Assembly: GCA_014656015.1 (NCBI GenBank)
Contig: BNBP01000020.1
Location: forward strand, 36,207-100,206
Direction of reading: 5' to 3'
DNA from: Streptomyces griseoaurantiacus
GTDB taxonomy: Bacteria; Actinomycetota; Actinomycetes; Streptomycetales; Streptomycetaceae
Length of the DNA stretch: 64,000 bases
Made by a program: the position numbers and the translations under genes
Shown here: piece by piece, positions 7,920-16,391 of the stretch
How positions within the stretch are numbered: position 1 is the stretch's first letter
Layout of the letters: each line of letters opens with the position of its first letter
The notes under the pieces: generated by a model
Database searches by the model: none
What the model was told of the DNA's origin: nothing
The model's input: only the letters and a program-made list of their open reading frames with translations

Positions 7920-8909
7920 TCACACCCGCACCGACGCCGCCACCGGCAGGTGGTCGCTGCCGGTGGCCGGGAGGGTCCAGGCGGACCGCGGCTCCACACC
8001 GCGTACAAGGATGTGGTCGATCCGGGCCACCGGGAACGAGGCCGGCCAGCTGGCACCGAACCCCGCGCCCGACTCGTCCTGCACGGACCGCAGTCGGGAG
8101 GTGAGCCCGGACAGCGCCCGGTCGTCGGTCGTACCGTTCAGGTCGCCCACGAGGATCGTGCGGGGGAGCAACTCGGCGCGCACGGCGGCGGCGAGTCGCC
8201 GCGCGGCCGCGTCACGTGCGGCGGAGGCGAACCCCGAGCCGGCGGTGAAGCGGACGGACATCAGATGGGCGACGAAGACCGCGACCGGTCCCTCGGGCGT
8301 GCGGACGGTGGCGCGCAGGGCACGTGGCCAGGGCGCGATGTCGACCGTACGGGCGTCGGCGACCGGATACCTGCTCCACAGACCGACCGTGCCGTGCACG
8401 GAGTGGTACGGGTAGGTGTCGGCCAGCGTTCTCTCGTACGTCGCTGTCGACGGGCCGCCCAGCTCTTGGAGAGCCAGCACGTCCGCGCCGGAGCCGGCCA
8501 GGGCACGGGCGGTGCGCACCGGCCGCGGATTGTGTTCGTTGACGTTGTGCGTCACGACGGTCAGGTTGCCGCCGTCCTCCCGTTTGTCGACGAGTGTCCC
8601 GCCGAAGAGCGAGCACCAGACGACGGCCGGCAGCAGCACCGGTACGGCGGCGGCCCGGGACCGGCGGGCCAGGGCGCACAGGAGCAGCAGCGGCACGGCC
8701 AGACCCGTCCAGGGCAGGAAGGTCTCGACGAGGCTGCCGAGACGGCCGACCCGGTTGGGGACAAGGGCGTGGCCCAGCATCACCAGCGTGGCCAGGATCG
8801 CGAGCGAGCCGAGGACCGGCGGCGGCCGCCGGACGCCGGTGGCCTCGGTCCGTGGGCGGACGGCATCGGGTTCCGGCCGGGCGGGCGCGGTGGCGGGGGA
8901 GTGTGTCAC
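7920..8909 (-). CDS. Membrane-anchored endonuclease/exonuclease/phosphatase-fold protein
   Basis: A 329-residue protein. Three membrane helices at about 30-105 (LGSLAILATLVMLGHALV, GLAVPLLLLCAL, VPVLLPAVVWCSLFGG) precede an extracytoplasmic EEP domain. Its catalytic motifs are all present: THNVNEHN, ALQELGGP with the metal-binding Glu, GLWSRYP, ILVGDLNGTTDD with Asp and Asn, and GSDHLPV with Asp-His at the C-terminus. Proteins of this layout in actinobacteria are exported metal-dependent phosphodiesterases of unknown target. It starts at GTG 8909 and is followed upstream by the carboxypeptidase gene on the same strand. Confidence 0.85.
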   Translation of the reverse strand: MTHSPATAPARPEPDAVRPRTEATGVRRPPPVLGSLAILATLVMLGHALVPNRVGRLGSLVETFLPWTGLAVPLLLLCALARRSRAAAVPVLLPAVVWCSLFGGTLVDKREDGGNLTVVTHNVNEHNPRPVRTARALAGSGADVLALQELGGPSTATYERTLADTYPYHSVHGTVGLWSRYPVADARTVDIAPWPRALRATVRTPEGPVAVFVAHLMSVRFTAGSGFASAARDAAARRLAAAVRAELLPRTILVGDLNGTTDDRALSGLTSRLRSVQDESGAGFGASWPASFPVARIDHILVRGVEPRSAWTLPATGSDHLPVAASVRV

Positions 8910-8916
8910 TGCCGTC

Positions 8917-9942
8917 TCACCGTGTTCCGGGCGAGGTCGTCGACAGCCAACGTCGTATGCCCTCGATCAGCGCGTGGCTCCTGGCGAGAGCGGCCCGCAG
9001 CCCCTGCCGGGGGTCGGTGCCGGAGCGCTGGTGCAGCACCACTCCGAGGATCAGCCGATCCCGGCCCCCGCTGTCGGACGCGGTGGCCGCCCACATCAGG
9101 GCGCCGCCGGCGGGAGTGCTGGAGCCGGTTTTGAGGCCGATCACGCCCGCCGTGCCGAGCAGGGTGTTGGTGTTGCGGATCGTCCCGGGGACACCGGGCA
9201 CGGTGGCGCCGGGCATGGCGACGACGGTCCGGAACACTTCGTCGCGCATGACCCGGCGGGCCAGCCTCAGCTGGTCGGCCGAGGTGCTGGTGGTCGTGGG
9301 CTCGATGCCGCTGGCGCCGGTGTAGGTGGTGTGGCGCATCCCCAGGTCACGGGCCGCCCGGTTCATCTTCATGACGAAGGCCTCCTGCGAGCCGGCGTTC
9401 CAGCGGGCCAGCAGCCGGGCGATGTTGTTGCCGGAGGGGATCAACAGCAGTTCCAGCAGCCGTCGTTCACTCAGCCGCGTACCCTCCCTGACCGGCACGC
9501 TCGACTCCACGCCCGAGACGGACTCGTTTGCGGCGGTCCGGTCGACGGTGACGAGGGGGCCGTCCTCGCCCGCGCGCAGCGGACGGTCGCGGAGGATCAC
9601 CCAGGCGGTCATCACCTTGGTGACGCTGGCGATCGGCACCGGTGTCCGCTCGCCCCGCGTACCGAGGTCACCGTGGGCGCCGAGGCCCTCGACCACCACG
9701 CTCGTCTGCCCCTCGGGCGGCCACGGCAGTGAACCCGCTCCGGCTCCCGGGCTGTTGCCGGAGGTGAGCACGGCGACGGCGAGGACTGCCAGGGTGACCA
9801 GTGCGGCGGCGCCCGTGGCGGGACCGGCCGTGAAGCGCCGCCCGGACCGGTCGTGCCGGCGGGACGGGAGCCATGAGCCGATGGACCACGAGGGCTGGGC
9901 CCGGTCTGCGCCGGGCTCTCCGGAAAAGGGAACCGGTGACAT
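8917..9942 (-). CDS. Serine-type D-Ala-D-Ala carboxypeptidase (peptidase S11)
   Basis: A 341-residue penicillin-binding protein that trims the terminal D-Ala of peptidoglycan stem peptides outside the membrane. One membrane anchor lies at about 45-65 (GAAALVTLAVLAVAVLTSG). The three active-site motifs are in order: SxxK as ASVTKVMTAW, SxN as IPSGNNIARLL, and KTG as VIGLKTGSSTPAGG. The start at ATG 9942 is supported by GGAGG eight to ten bases upstream. The adjacent two-component system on the same strand looks envelope-related, so joint control is plausible. Confidence 0.9.
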   Translation of the reverse strand: MSPVPFSGEPGADRAQPSWSIGSWLPSRRHDRSGRRFTAGPATGAAALVTLAVLAVAVLTSGNSPGAGAGSLPWPPEGQTSVVVEGLGAHGDLGTRGERTPVPIASVTKVMTAWVILRDRPLRAGEDGPLVTVDRTAANESVSGVESSVPVREGTRLSERRLLELLLIPSGNNIARLLARWNAGSQEAFVMKMNRAARDLGMRHTTYTGASGIEPTTTSTSADQLRLARRVMRDEVFRTVVAMPGATVPGVPGTIRNTNTLLGTAGVIGLKTGSSTPAGGALMWAATASDSGGRDRLILGVVLHQRSGTDPRQGLRAALARSHALIEGIRRWLSTTSPGTR

Positions 9943-10081
9943 GGGAGGGACACCTCCAAGGGGGCGGGTGCGCGGCGTTCACGCACGTCGGCCACCTTCC
10001 GCGGAGCGGATCTCCGCCGGGCTCCGGCCACGGATCGGGCACCGCTCGGCCGGGCATCCGTTCGGTATCGGCCGTTCGGCG

Positions 10082-11338
10082 TCAGCCCGCGGCCGGCAGC
10101 CGGAGGGTGGCGAGCGCCCCGCCGCCGGGAGCGTTCGCGAACTCCAGCGACGCCCCGATGACCCGGGCCTGCCCCAGCGCGATGGTCAGCCCGAGGCCGT
10201 GCCCGCGGCCGCGCTCCGACGCACCCGTGCGGAATCGCTGCGGGCCGTCCGCGAGCAACTCCGCCGAGTAGCCCGGGCCGTGGTCCCGTACGGTCACGGT
10301 CGTCCCGGCCACCTCGACATCGACGGGCGTGCGGCCGTGCCGGTGGGCGTTGACGACGAGGTTGGCGACGATCCGGTCGAGCCGGCGCGGATCGGTCTGC
10401 GCCGACCTGGCATCGGTGGCGGTGAACCGCGTGTCCAGCCCGGTGCGGGCCACGGACTCTGCGACCATCTCGGCGAGCGGTACGGGCCTGAGTTCAGCCC
10501 GCTCGGCGCCCGCGTCGAGCCGGGAGATCTCCAGCAGCTCCTCCACCAGCGTCCGCAGCACCCCCACCCGGTCACGCACCAGGTCGGTGGTCTCGTCCTC
10601 GGGAAGCAGCCCGCTCGCGGTCACCAGACCCATGAGTGGCGTACGCAGCTCATGGGCGACGTCGGCGGTGAAGCGCTGCTCGGTCAGCAGACGTTCGCGC
10701 AGACTGTCGGCCATCGAGTCGACGGTGGCCGAGATCTCGGTGATCTCGTCACCGCCCCGGCCCCCGGCCGCGGTCCTGGCGGCCAGGTCGCCCCCGTCGA
10801 TCCGGCGGGCGGTCCGCGCCACCCGGCGCAGTCTCCGGATCGGCAACTCGGCGGCAAGCGCCGACAACGGCACGACGACCGCCAGCGCCGCCAGGGAGTA
10901 CTTCCACATGTGACGGTCCAGCGCCCGCCGGGTGAGCAGGTCGGAGGTCATGTCGGCGCTCACCGCCACGGGAGCGCCATGAAGGGTCCGAGCGGCCCAC
11001 ATCGAGGGATGGTCGCCGGGACTGTCGCCGTCGTACCAGGTGGCGGAGCCGGCCGCCCTGCCCCGCCGGTCCTGGAGGCGGCGCAGGAGTTCGTCGGGCA
11101 TCTCCCCGGGCGCGACGACCAGACCGTCGGGCGGGACGCCGTCCCGCTCGTAGTCCTCCACAGCGCCGGACAACTGGGACACGGCCTTGGCCGCACCGTC
11201 GTTCATCGACCGTTCCAGGGTGCTGCGGTGGACCAGCAGCCCGACGGTCACCGCGACGGCACAGCACGCCACGGTGACGAGCAGCGCGATCTTCCAGCGC
11301 AGCGAACGCCAGCGCGGCAGCGCGCGTACGGTCTCCAC
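10082..11338 (-). CDS. Sensor histidine kinase (envelope-type, CseC-like layout)
   Basis: A 418-residue membrane kinase. TM1 is at about 14-36 (IALLVTVACCAVAVTVGLLV), followed by a 110-residue extracytoplasmic sensor, TM2 (YSLAALAVVVPLSALAAELP), HAMP, and HisKA with the phospho-His in TADVAHELRTPL. HATPase boxes follow: N box NLVVNAHRHG, G1 DHGPGYS and G2 GRGHGLGLTIA. GTG 11338 is chosen because it follows the response-regulator stop by one base (TGACGTG), giving translational coupling. It is the partner of the upstream OmpR-type regulator. The resemblance to CseC rests on order and sequence feel, not on an alignment. Confidence 0.9.
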   Translation of the reverse strand: METVRALPRWRSLRWKIALLVTVACCAVAVTVGLLVHRSTLERSMNDGAAKAVSQLSGAVEDYERDGVPPDGLVVAPGEMPDELLRRLQDRRGRAAGSATWYDGDSPGDHPSMWAARTLHGAPVAVSADMTSDLLTRRALDRHMWKYSLAALAVVVPLSALAAELPIRRLRRVARTARRIDGGDLAARTAAGGRGGDEITEISATVDSMADSLRERLLTEQRFTADVAHELRTPLMGLVTASGLLPEDETTDLVRDRVGVLRTLVEELLEISRLDAGAERAELRPVPLAEMVAESVARTGLDTRFTATDARSAQTDPRRLDRIVANLVVNAHRHGRTPVDVEVAGTTVTVRDHGPGYSAELLADGPQRFRTGASERGRGHGLGLTIALGQARVIGASLEFANAPGGGALATLRLPAAG

Positions 11339-11339
11339 G

Positions 11340-12158
11340 TCAGCGCCGCAGTTTGTAGCCGAAGCCGCGGACGGTCTCGATCCGCTCGGCCCCGATCTTC
11401 TTCCGCAGGCGCTGCACGCACAGGTCGACCACGCGGCTGTCGCCGTCCCAGCCGTAGTCCCACACGTCACGCAGCAGGGTCTGCCGGTCCAGCACGATGC
11501 CCGGGTTCGCGGCGAACTCCAGCAGCAACCGCAGTTCGGTGGGGGCCAGCGCGACCGGTTCACCGGCCCGGAACACGTCCAGGCCGCCCGTGTCGATGGC
11601 CAGGTCGCCGAAGACGAGCCGAGCGTGCCGGTCCCGGCCGGGCCCCGGCCCCCGGTCCAGCGGGTCCGGCTGGTCCGACGCGCCCGGGCGGTCGAGCACG
11701 GGCCCGGCCGCCGGACCGGGGGCCGGGGTGAAGGCGGCCCGCCGCAGCAGCGAACGGATCCGGGCCACCAGCACGGCGGTGTCGACGGGTTTGACCACGT
11801 AGTCGTCGGCCCCTGCCTCCAGGCCGGAGACGACGTCCAGGGCGTCGCCGCGCGCCGACATCATCAGGACGGGATCCATGCTGGTCTCCCGGATCCGGCG
11901 GCACAGCCCGATGCCGTCGAGGCCGGGCAGCATCACGTCCAGCAACAGCAGGTCGTGCCGGCCCTCCCGGAACAGTTCGAGCCCGGTCAGGCCGTCGGCG
12001 GCAGCGGTGACTCGGTAGCCGTAGCGCTCCAGCGCCATCGTGACGGATCTGCGGATCACCGTGTCGTCCTCGACGAGCAGGATCGTCACGGGCACGGGCA
12101 TGGACACGGGCGCGGGCATGGACACGGGCGCGCCCCCGTCGGCTGCTGAAGCGGGCAT
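11340..12158 (-). CDS. OmpR-family response regulator (CseB-like)
   Basis: A 272-residue response regulator. The receiver has acidic pocket VEDD, phospho-Asp in LLLDVMLPGLDG, Thr/Ser switch MMSARG and Lys in YVVKPVD. A Pro/Gly/Asp-rich linker of about 45 residues leads to a winged-helix Trans_reg_C domain (LAPTELRLLLEFAANPG, VVDLCVQRLRKKIG, GFGYKLRR). The N-terminus carries a short Pro-Val/Met repeat before VTILLVEDD, encoded by GC-rich direct repeats, so the true start may lie at an internal ATG (M15 or M20). The kinase gene follows immediately. Confidence 0.9.
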   Translation of the reverse strand: MPASAADGGAPVSMPAPVSMPVPVTILLVEDDTVIRRSVTMALERYGYRVTAAADGLTGLELFREGRHDLLLLDVMLPGLDGIGLCRRIRETSMDPVLMMSARGDALDVVSGLEAGADDYVVKPVDTAVLVARIRSLLRRAAFTPAPGPAAGPVLDRPGASDQPDPLDRGPGPGRDRHARLVFGDLAIDTGGLDVFRAGEPVALAPTELRLLLEFAANPGIVLDRQTLLRDVWDYGWDGDSRVVDLCVQRLRKKIGAERIETVRGFGYKLRR

Positions 12159-12615
12159 CTTTTCCGTCCGGAGGTAGGTTCGGGGGCCCTCTCACCCTGC
12201 CAGCACCGTACCTCCGCCCAGGCTCAACCGTGTATCGGCCGAGTATCGGCGATCTCTCGGCGGGAGGTGAAGCCGCCTCCGAAGGGAGCGGCTTCACCCG
12301 GCCCGCCACCCGTGTGCGGAGATCGCCCTACCGACCGCCCACCTTGACGGCCCCTGGGAAGCGGTGCCGGCCGGGGCGCCCCGTCCCGGGTCGAAGCCGA
12401 CATGTCGCTCGGAGACGTCGACGGCGCCGCGACCCGCCCGGGCGGCAGGAACCGGTTCACGGCCTTACCCATGCTTGGGGCGCAGTGGCCGTGACGTGAT
12501 GGCGGCCGTGCGGGTTCAGGGGGGCAACGGTCTCGGCCGAGCCGTCGGTACTCCGGGCGGGCCGCCGTCGCCGATCCACCCGCCGATGGCGACCTGCGCG
12601 GAGCCTTCCCCTGGG
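12159..12615. other. Non-coding spacer before the ars-type operator
   Basis: About 450 bp between the divergent response-regulator and flavoprotein genes. Short ORFs here lack codon bias and recognisable content. The only clear structure is the palindrome at its right edge (12616-12647). Confidence 0.5.
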
Positions 12616-12647
12616 ATCGATGAACGTCTATGTTGACGTTCATCGAT
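12616..12647. promoter_or_regulatory. Long palindrome resembling an arsenic-repressor operator
   Basis: ATCGATGAACGTC and GACGTTCATCGAT form perfect 13-bp arms around a 6-bp centre (TATGTT). The TTGACGTTCATCGAT half resembles ArsR-type operators of actinobacterial ars loci (TTGACATNCATCGATG). It lies about 60 bp upstream of the flavoprotein start and would occlude its promoter. No arsR gene is adjacent. Confidence 0.58.
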
Positions 12648-12708
12648 GCAAGTGCCATGCTGGGCCGCGCAAGTCATCGACAGATATCGAAATACGCAGG
12701 GAGTCGCC

Positions 12709-14115
12709 GTGAATGCGCCCGCCGCCACCGAGCTGCCCGTCGTCGTGATCGGAGCCGGCCCCGCAGGCCTGGCCGCCGCGGCCCACCTCATCGACCGGGG
12801 CATCGAGCCCCTGGTCCTGGAAGCCGGACCCACCGCCGGCGCCGCGGTGCGCGAGTGGGCACACGTGCGCCTGTTCTCCACCTGGGGCGAGGTCATCGAC
12901 CCCGCCGCGGAGAAGCTCCTGGCCCCCACCGGCTGGACCCGCCCCGACCCGGCCGCCTACCCCGCCGGCCGCGACTGGGCCGACCTGTATCTGCAGCCGC
13001 TCGCAGCCGTCCTCGGCGACCGTGTCCGCACCGGCGCGCGCGTCACCGGCGTCTCCCGCACCGGGCGGGACCGCATCGTCGACGCAGACCGCGAGGCCCG
13101 GCCTTTCCTCGTACACATCGCCCACGCCGGCGGCGGTGAGGAACGCCTCTTCGCCCGGGCCGTCATCGACGCCTCCGGCACCTGGGCCACGCCCTCCCCG
13201 GCCGGCGGCAGCGGACTGCCCGCGCTCGGCGAGAAGGCCGCGGCGGACCGGATCACCTACCGCGTACCGGACCTGAAGGACCCCGCCGTCCGTGCCCGGT
13301 ACACGGGCAGGCGCACCGCCGTGATCGGCTCCGGCGCCTCCGCCTTCACCGCCCTCGCCCACCTGGCCGACCTCGCCAAGTCCGACGACGGCGCGGGTAC
13401 CAAAGGCGTGTGGATCCTGCGCCGAGGTATCTCGGGCTCCACCTTCGGCGGCGGTGAAGCCGACCAGCTCCCCGCGCGCGGAGCCCTGGGCCTGGCGGCC
13501 AAGGCCGCCGTCGACGACGGCCACGCGGACGCGGTCACCGGATTCCGTACCGAGGCGATCGAACGGGCGCACGATGGCCGCCTGATCCTGGTGGGCGAGG
13601 ACGACCGCCGCCTGGACCCGGTCGACGAGGTCATCGTGCTGACCGGCTTCCGCCCCGACCTGTCCTTCCTGGAGGAACTCCGCCTCGGGCTCGACGAGCG
13701 CCTCCAGGCGCCCGTCGCCCTGGCGCCGCTGATCGACCCCAACCAGCACTCCTGCGGCACCGTCCCCCCGCACGGCCGCCGCGAGCTCTCCCACCCCGAG
13801 CAGGGCGTGTATCTGGTCGGGATGAAGTCCTACGGCCGTGCCCCGACGTTCCTGGCGATGACCGGTTACGAGCAGGTCCGCTCCGTGGCCGCGGCGATCG
13901 CCGGCGACCTGGACGCGGCCGACCGCGTAGAACTCACCCTGCCCGAGACCGGAGTCTGCGGTGGCGCCGGGCTGTTCGACGCTCCCGACGCGGCTGAGGG
14001 CGACAGTGGTGGTTGCTGCGCGCCCGCGCCGCAGCTCGTCCAGCTCGGCGTCCCCGCCGCGGCCGAGGTGGCGGCTGCCGAGGAGGCTCAGGCGGGCGGC
14101 TGTTGCGGCTCGTGA
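12709..14115 (+). CDS. Arsenic-locus type FAD/NAD(P)-dependent flavoprotein
   Basis: A 468-residue two-dinucleotide-fold flavoprotein. The FAD motif near residue 10 is VVIGAGPAGLAAAAHL, and a second Rossmann motif (AVIGSGASAFTALAHL) lies at about 205. The C-terminal FAD-closing part (LVGMKSYGRAPTFLAMTGYEQV) and a Cys-rich tail with two vicinal Cys pairs (GGCCAP and a terminal GGCCGS) complete it. Such proteins are frequent in Streptomyces ars clusters, where the tail thiols could bind trivalent arsenic. GTG 12709 is preferred over ATG 12646 because AGGGAG lies six bases upstream and the FAD motif then begins ten residues in. No arsB, arsC or arsR neighbour is present. Confidence 0.8.
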   Translation: MNAPAATELPVVVIGAGPAGLAAAAHLIDRGIEPLVLEAGPTAGAAVREWAHVRLFSTWGEVIDPAAEKLLAPTGWTRPDPAAYPAGRDWADLYLQPLAAVLGDRVRTGARVTGVSRTGRDRIVDADREARPFLVHIAHAGGGEERLFARAVIDASGTWATPSPAGGSGLPALGEKAAADRITYRVPDLKDPAVRARYTGRRTAVIGSGASAFTALAHLADLAKSDDGAGTKGVWILRRGISGSTFGGGEADQLPARGALGLAAKAAVDDGHADAVTGFRTEAIERAHDGRLILVGEDDRRLDPVDEVIVLTGFRPDLSFLEELRLGLDERLQAPVALAPLIDPNQHSCGTVPPHGRRELSHPEQGVYLVGMKSYGRAPTFLAMTGYEQVRSVAAAIAGDLDAADRVELTLPETGVCGGAGLFDAPDAAEGDSGGCCAPAPQLVQLGVPAAAEVAAAEEAQAGGCCGS

Positions 14116-14127
14116 GCGGGCGAAAAG

Positions 14128-14146
14128 GGCGGCCTTCCAGGCCGCC
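14128..14146 (+). terminator. Hairpin terminator after the flavoprotein gene
   Basis: GGCGGCCT and AGGCCGCC form a perfect 8-bp stem with loop TCC, 12 bp past the stop codon. There is no U-tract, as is usual in Streptomyces. Confidence 0.6.
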
Positions 14147-14291
14147 TGCGTGCCGGTAGAGCCGGACGGTGGTGTCGGTGCCCTCCAGCCGCAACGGGTC
14201 GAAGGGCACGTAGGGGCGGGTCACTGCGTGGCGAGCCAGGCTGCGCCGGCGCCTCGGCCGGCGTCACCGGAGCCGCTCGAAGGCGGGCGCA

Positions 14292-15218
14292 TCACCGGCG
14301 ACGACCGGTTACGCGTCGTCTGCGAACCCTTCGGCGAGCGCTCAGCAGCACGTGTAGCGAGCGCACCACCGGCGGTGATGCGGAGCCTCGCAGCAACTGG
14401 GCACCCCACGCGTGCGCCGCGTCCGCCGTGAGCAGCTCGATCTCGACGACCGCCCCCAACAACACGCCGTCGGGGTTCGCGGTCAGGGCGGGCAGCGCCT
14501 TGGCCGCCAGCAACGAGATGCGGGCCCTTTCGATCTGGTGCTCCACCAGCTCCCGTACGCCCGGCGATTCGCGCCCCTCCGCGAGGTTGTTTTCCGTCAC
14601 CGAGAAGCGGGCCAGCGTCTCCGCCGGAATGCCCAGTCGCCCTTCTGCCAGGTCCTCGGCGAGGTCGTTGACGAAATCCAGCCGCTGGCTGCCGTCGATG
14701 AACGTCCGGCACCCGGCCCGGAAGTCCCCGTCGTCGTGCTCGGGGCCCAGCAGAGAGGCGACGAGCATGAAGGCGGGCAGCGAGTAGGCGTCCAGATAGG
14801 CCTGGTAGTCGGCCTCGGTGGCGAAGCCGGTGAACTCCAACTCGGCGGTGGCAGTGGACAGGTACTCCTCCACCACCTTCCTGAGCCGCGGGTACGCGGC
14901 TGTGGTGTGCAGCAGCGTACGGATCAGCGGATCGTGGCTGACCCCGCTGTCCAGCGCCTTGCGCACCTCCTGCTCCCACGATGTCCACGCCGCGACGCGC
15001 TGTGGCTTCGGGCCGGTGTCCAGCAGGTTGTCCCCATGGTGCATCACTGCCGTCGCCGCCACTACGTGGGGCAGCACCGGCTTCGGCAACAGCAAGCGGG
15101 CCGCGAGGTACGAGGCACGTCTGAAACGCGCGACCGCATCGCGCTGGGCGCTGTAGTGCCGCCGCAGGTCCGGCTCCCGTATCCCCGCCGCGTCCAAGCT
15201 CGCATTCCACGCACTCAT
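14292..15218 (-). CDS. Squalene/phytoene synthase family protein
   Basis: A 308-residue all-helical prenyl-condensing enzyme. The first Asp-rich motif is HHGDNLLDTG (near residue 62) and the second is GSQRLDFVNDLAEDLAEGR (near 180-195), matching the DxxxD and NDxxED patterns of the trans-isoprenyl head-to-head synthases. These join two prenyl diphosphates to squalene, phytoene or a related product. The length is normal for the family. No carotenoid or hopanoid genes are adjacent; the gene is isolated next to an insertion sequence. The C-terminus is unusually Arg-rich (SARRRVRRRR). Confidence 0.84.
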   Translation of the reverse strand: MSAWNASLDAAGIREPDLRRHYSAQRDAVARFRRASYLAARLLLPKPVLPHVVAATAVMHHGDNLLDTGPKPQRVAAWTSWEQEVRKALDSGVSHDPLIRTLLHTTAAYPRLRKVVEEYLSTATAELEFTGFATEADYQAYLDAYSLPAFMLVASLLGPEHDDGDFRAGCRTFIDGSQRLDFVNDLAEDLAEGRLGIPAETLARFSVTENNLAEGRESPGVRELVEHQIERARISLLAAKALPALTANPDGVLLGAVVEIELLTADAAHAWGAQLLRGSASPPVVRSLHVLLSARRRVRRRRVTGRRR

Positions 15219-15221
15219 GTG

Positions 15222-15417
15222 TCGATCGTAGGAGGAGGGAGCCGCCCGGTCGGCCGGCCCAGCCGATGTGTCGGACCTCGATCGCGCCGGCGTGCGGCAG
15301 GCAGTGGATCCAGCAGCGGCGTCCGGACGCCTTCCGGATTTCCTCGACGGAGCCGGTGTCGCGCACGCCGGGCCAGACCTGCGGGTCCATGCGCGCGACC
15401 TCCACGAGCACCGTCAC
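15222..15417 (-). other. Coding-like fragment next to the insertion sequence
   Basis: From GTG 15417, with GGGAGG just upstream, a frame of about 65 residues (VEVARMDPQVWPGVRDTGSV, then EEIRKASGRRCWIHCLPHAG) shows near-complete GC at the third position until it runs into the start of the squalene/phytoene synthase gene. There the bias collapses, although no stop occurs. It is probably the remnant or reading-frame-disrupted end of a gene. I do not recognise the family. Confidence 0.35.
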
Positions 15418-15436
15418 CTCCCCGGCGACGCTCTAA

Positions 15437-16321
15437 GAGGCCCTAACAGAAGTCGCTGATGGTGTGACTGTCGGCTCAGATGCTCGTTGCTCTGTTCGTG
15501 GGGAAGAGGAACTCTCGTCCGTGGATCGTGTCGGACGAACTGTGGTCGCTGATCGGACCGTTGTTGCCGGAGCCGGGCCCGAAGTTGGTCGCCGGGCGGC
15601 CGAGGGTTCCTGACCGGCAGGCTCTGTGCGGGATCCTGTTCGTCCTGCACACCGGCATCCAGTGGGAGTACCTGCCCCAGGAGCTCGGCTTCGGCTCTGG
15701 CATGACGTGCTGGCGGCGCCTGGCCGCTTGGAACGAGGCCGGCGTGTGGGACCGCCTTCACGTCGTCCTGCTGCAGAAGTTGCGGGCGGCGAAGCAGCTC
15801 GACTGGTCGCGGGCGGTGATCGACTCCAGCCATGTGCGGGCCGCTCGACGAGGCCCAAAAGCGGACCCAGCCCGGTCGACCGTGCGCGTCCGGGCAGCAA
15901 GCACCACGTCCTCGTCGACGGTCAGGGCGTCCCGCTCGCGGTGTCACTGACCGGCGGCAACCGTAACGACGTCACGCAGCTGCTGCCCCTCCTCGCCAAG
16001 GTCCCGTCCGTTGCGGGCCTGGTCGGGCGTCCGCGGCGGCGGCCCGACGTGGTGCTCGGCGACCGTGGCTACGACCACGACAAGTACCGTCGACTCGTGT
16101 GGGCTCTGGGCATCAAGCCGGTGATCGCCCGCCGCGGCACCCCTCATGGTTCAGGGCTCGGAGTGCACCGGTGGGTCGTCGAACGCACCATCGCCTGGCT
16201 GCACGGCTTCCGGCGCCTACGCGTCCGCTGGGAACGGCGCGACGACATCCACGAAGCCTTCCTCGGCCTCGCGACCTGCCTGATCACCCACCGGCACGTC
16301 CAACGCCTTTGTTAGGACCTC
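15437..16321 (+). mobile_element. Complete IS5-type insertion sequence with TAA target duplication
   Basis: An 885-bp element bounded by imperfect inverted repeats GAGGCCCTAAC (left) and, read inward from the right, GAGGTCCTAAC. The trinucleotide TAA flanks both ends (15434-15436 and 16322-16324), matching the TNA duplications of IS1031-like members of the IS5 family. It carries one transposase in two overlapping frames with a slippery heptamer. The close match of its ends and the intact duplication suggest recent insertion. It landed about 10 bp upstream of a CTCAGGTT motif in front of a two-component operon. Confidence 0.88.
15480..16315 (+). CDS. IS5-family DDE transposase, expressed by -1 ribosomal frameshifting
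   Basis: Two frames, 15480-15950 and a -1 frame open to 16315, together encode about 278 residues. The heptamer CCCAAAA at 15854-15860 lies in phase as C CCA AAA, the canonical -1 slip site, and shifting there restores a family-consistent protein. The first part holds the DUF4096-like N-terminus ([25 protein letters not shown]) and the first catalytic Asp (VIDSSHVRA). The second part holds [14 protein letters not shown], the second Asp (LGDRGYD) and the Glu ([15 protein letters not shown]). It is probably active. Confidence 0.85.
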
Positions 16322-16391
16322 TAAGCCTGGCCTCAGGTTGTTCGGGGACAATGAGCGGCAAAAACATCGACTGGAAGGGGGGCGGGCCGGC

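Noticed and set aside
10082..12158. VanR/VanS glycopeptide-resistance system beside the carboxypeptidase
   Set aside because: No vanHAX genes are present, and the receiver and sensor resemble envelope-stress systems more than VanR/VanS.
13934..14224. Minus-strand frame starting MTRPYVPFDPLRLEG
   Set aside because: The first 35 codons look gene-like, but it runs antisense through the Cys-rich tail of the flavoprotein gene and across a terminator. I could not recognise a family.
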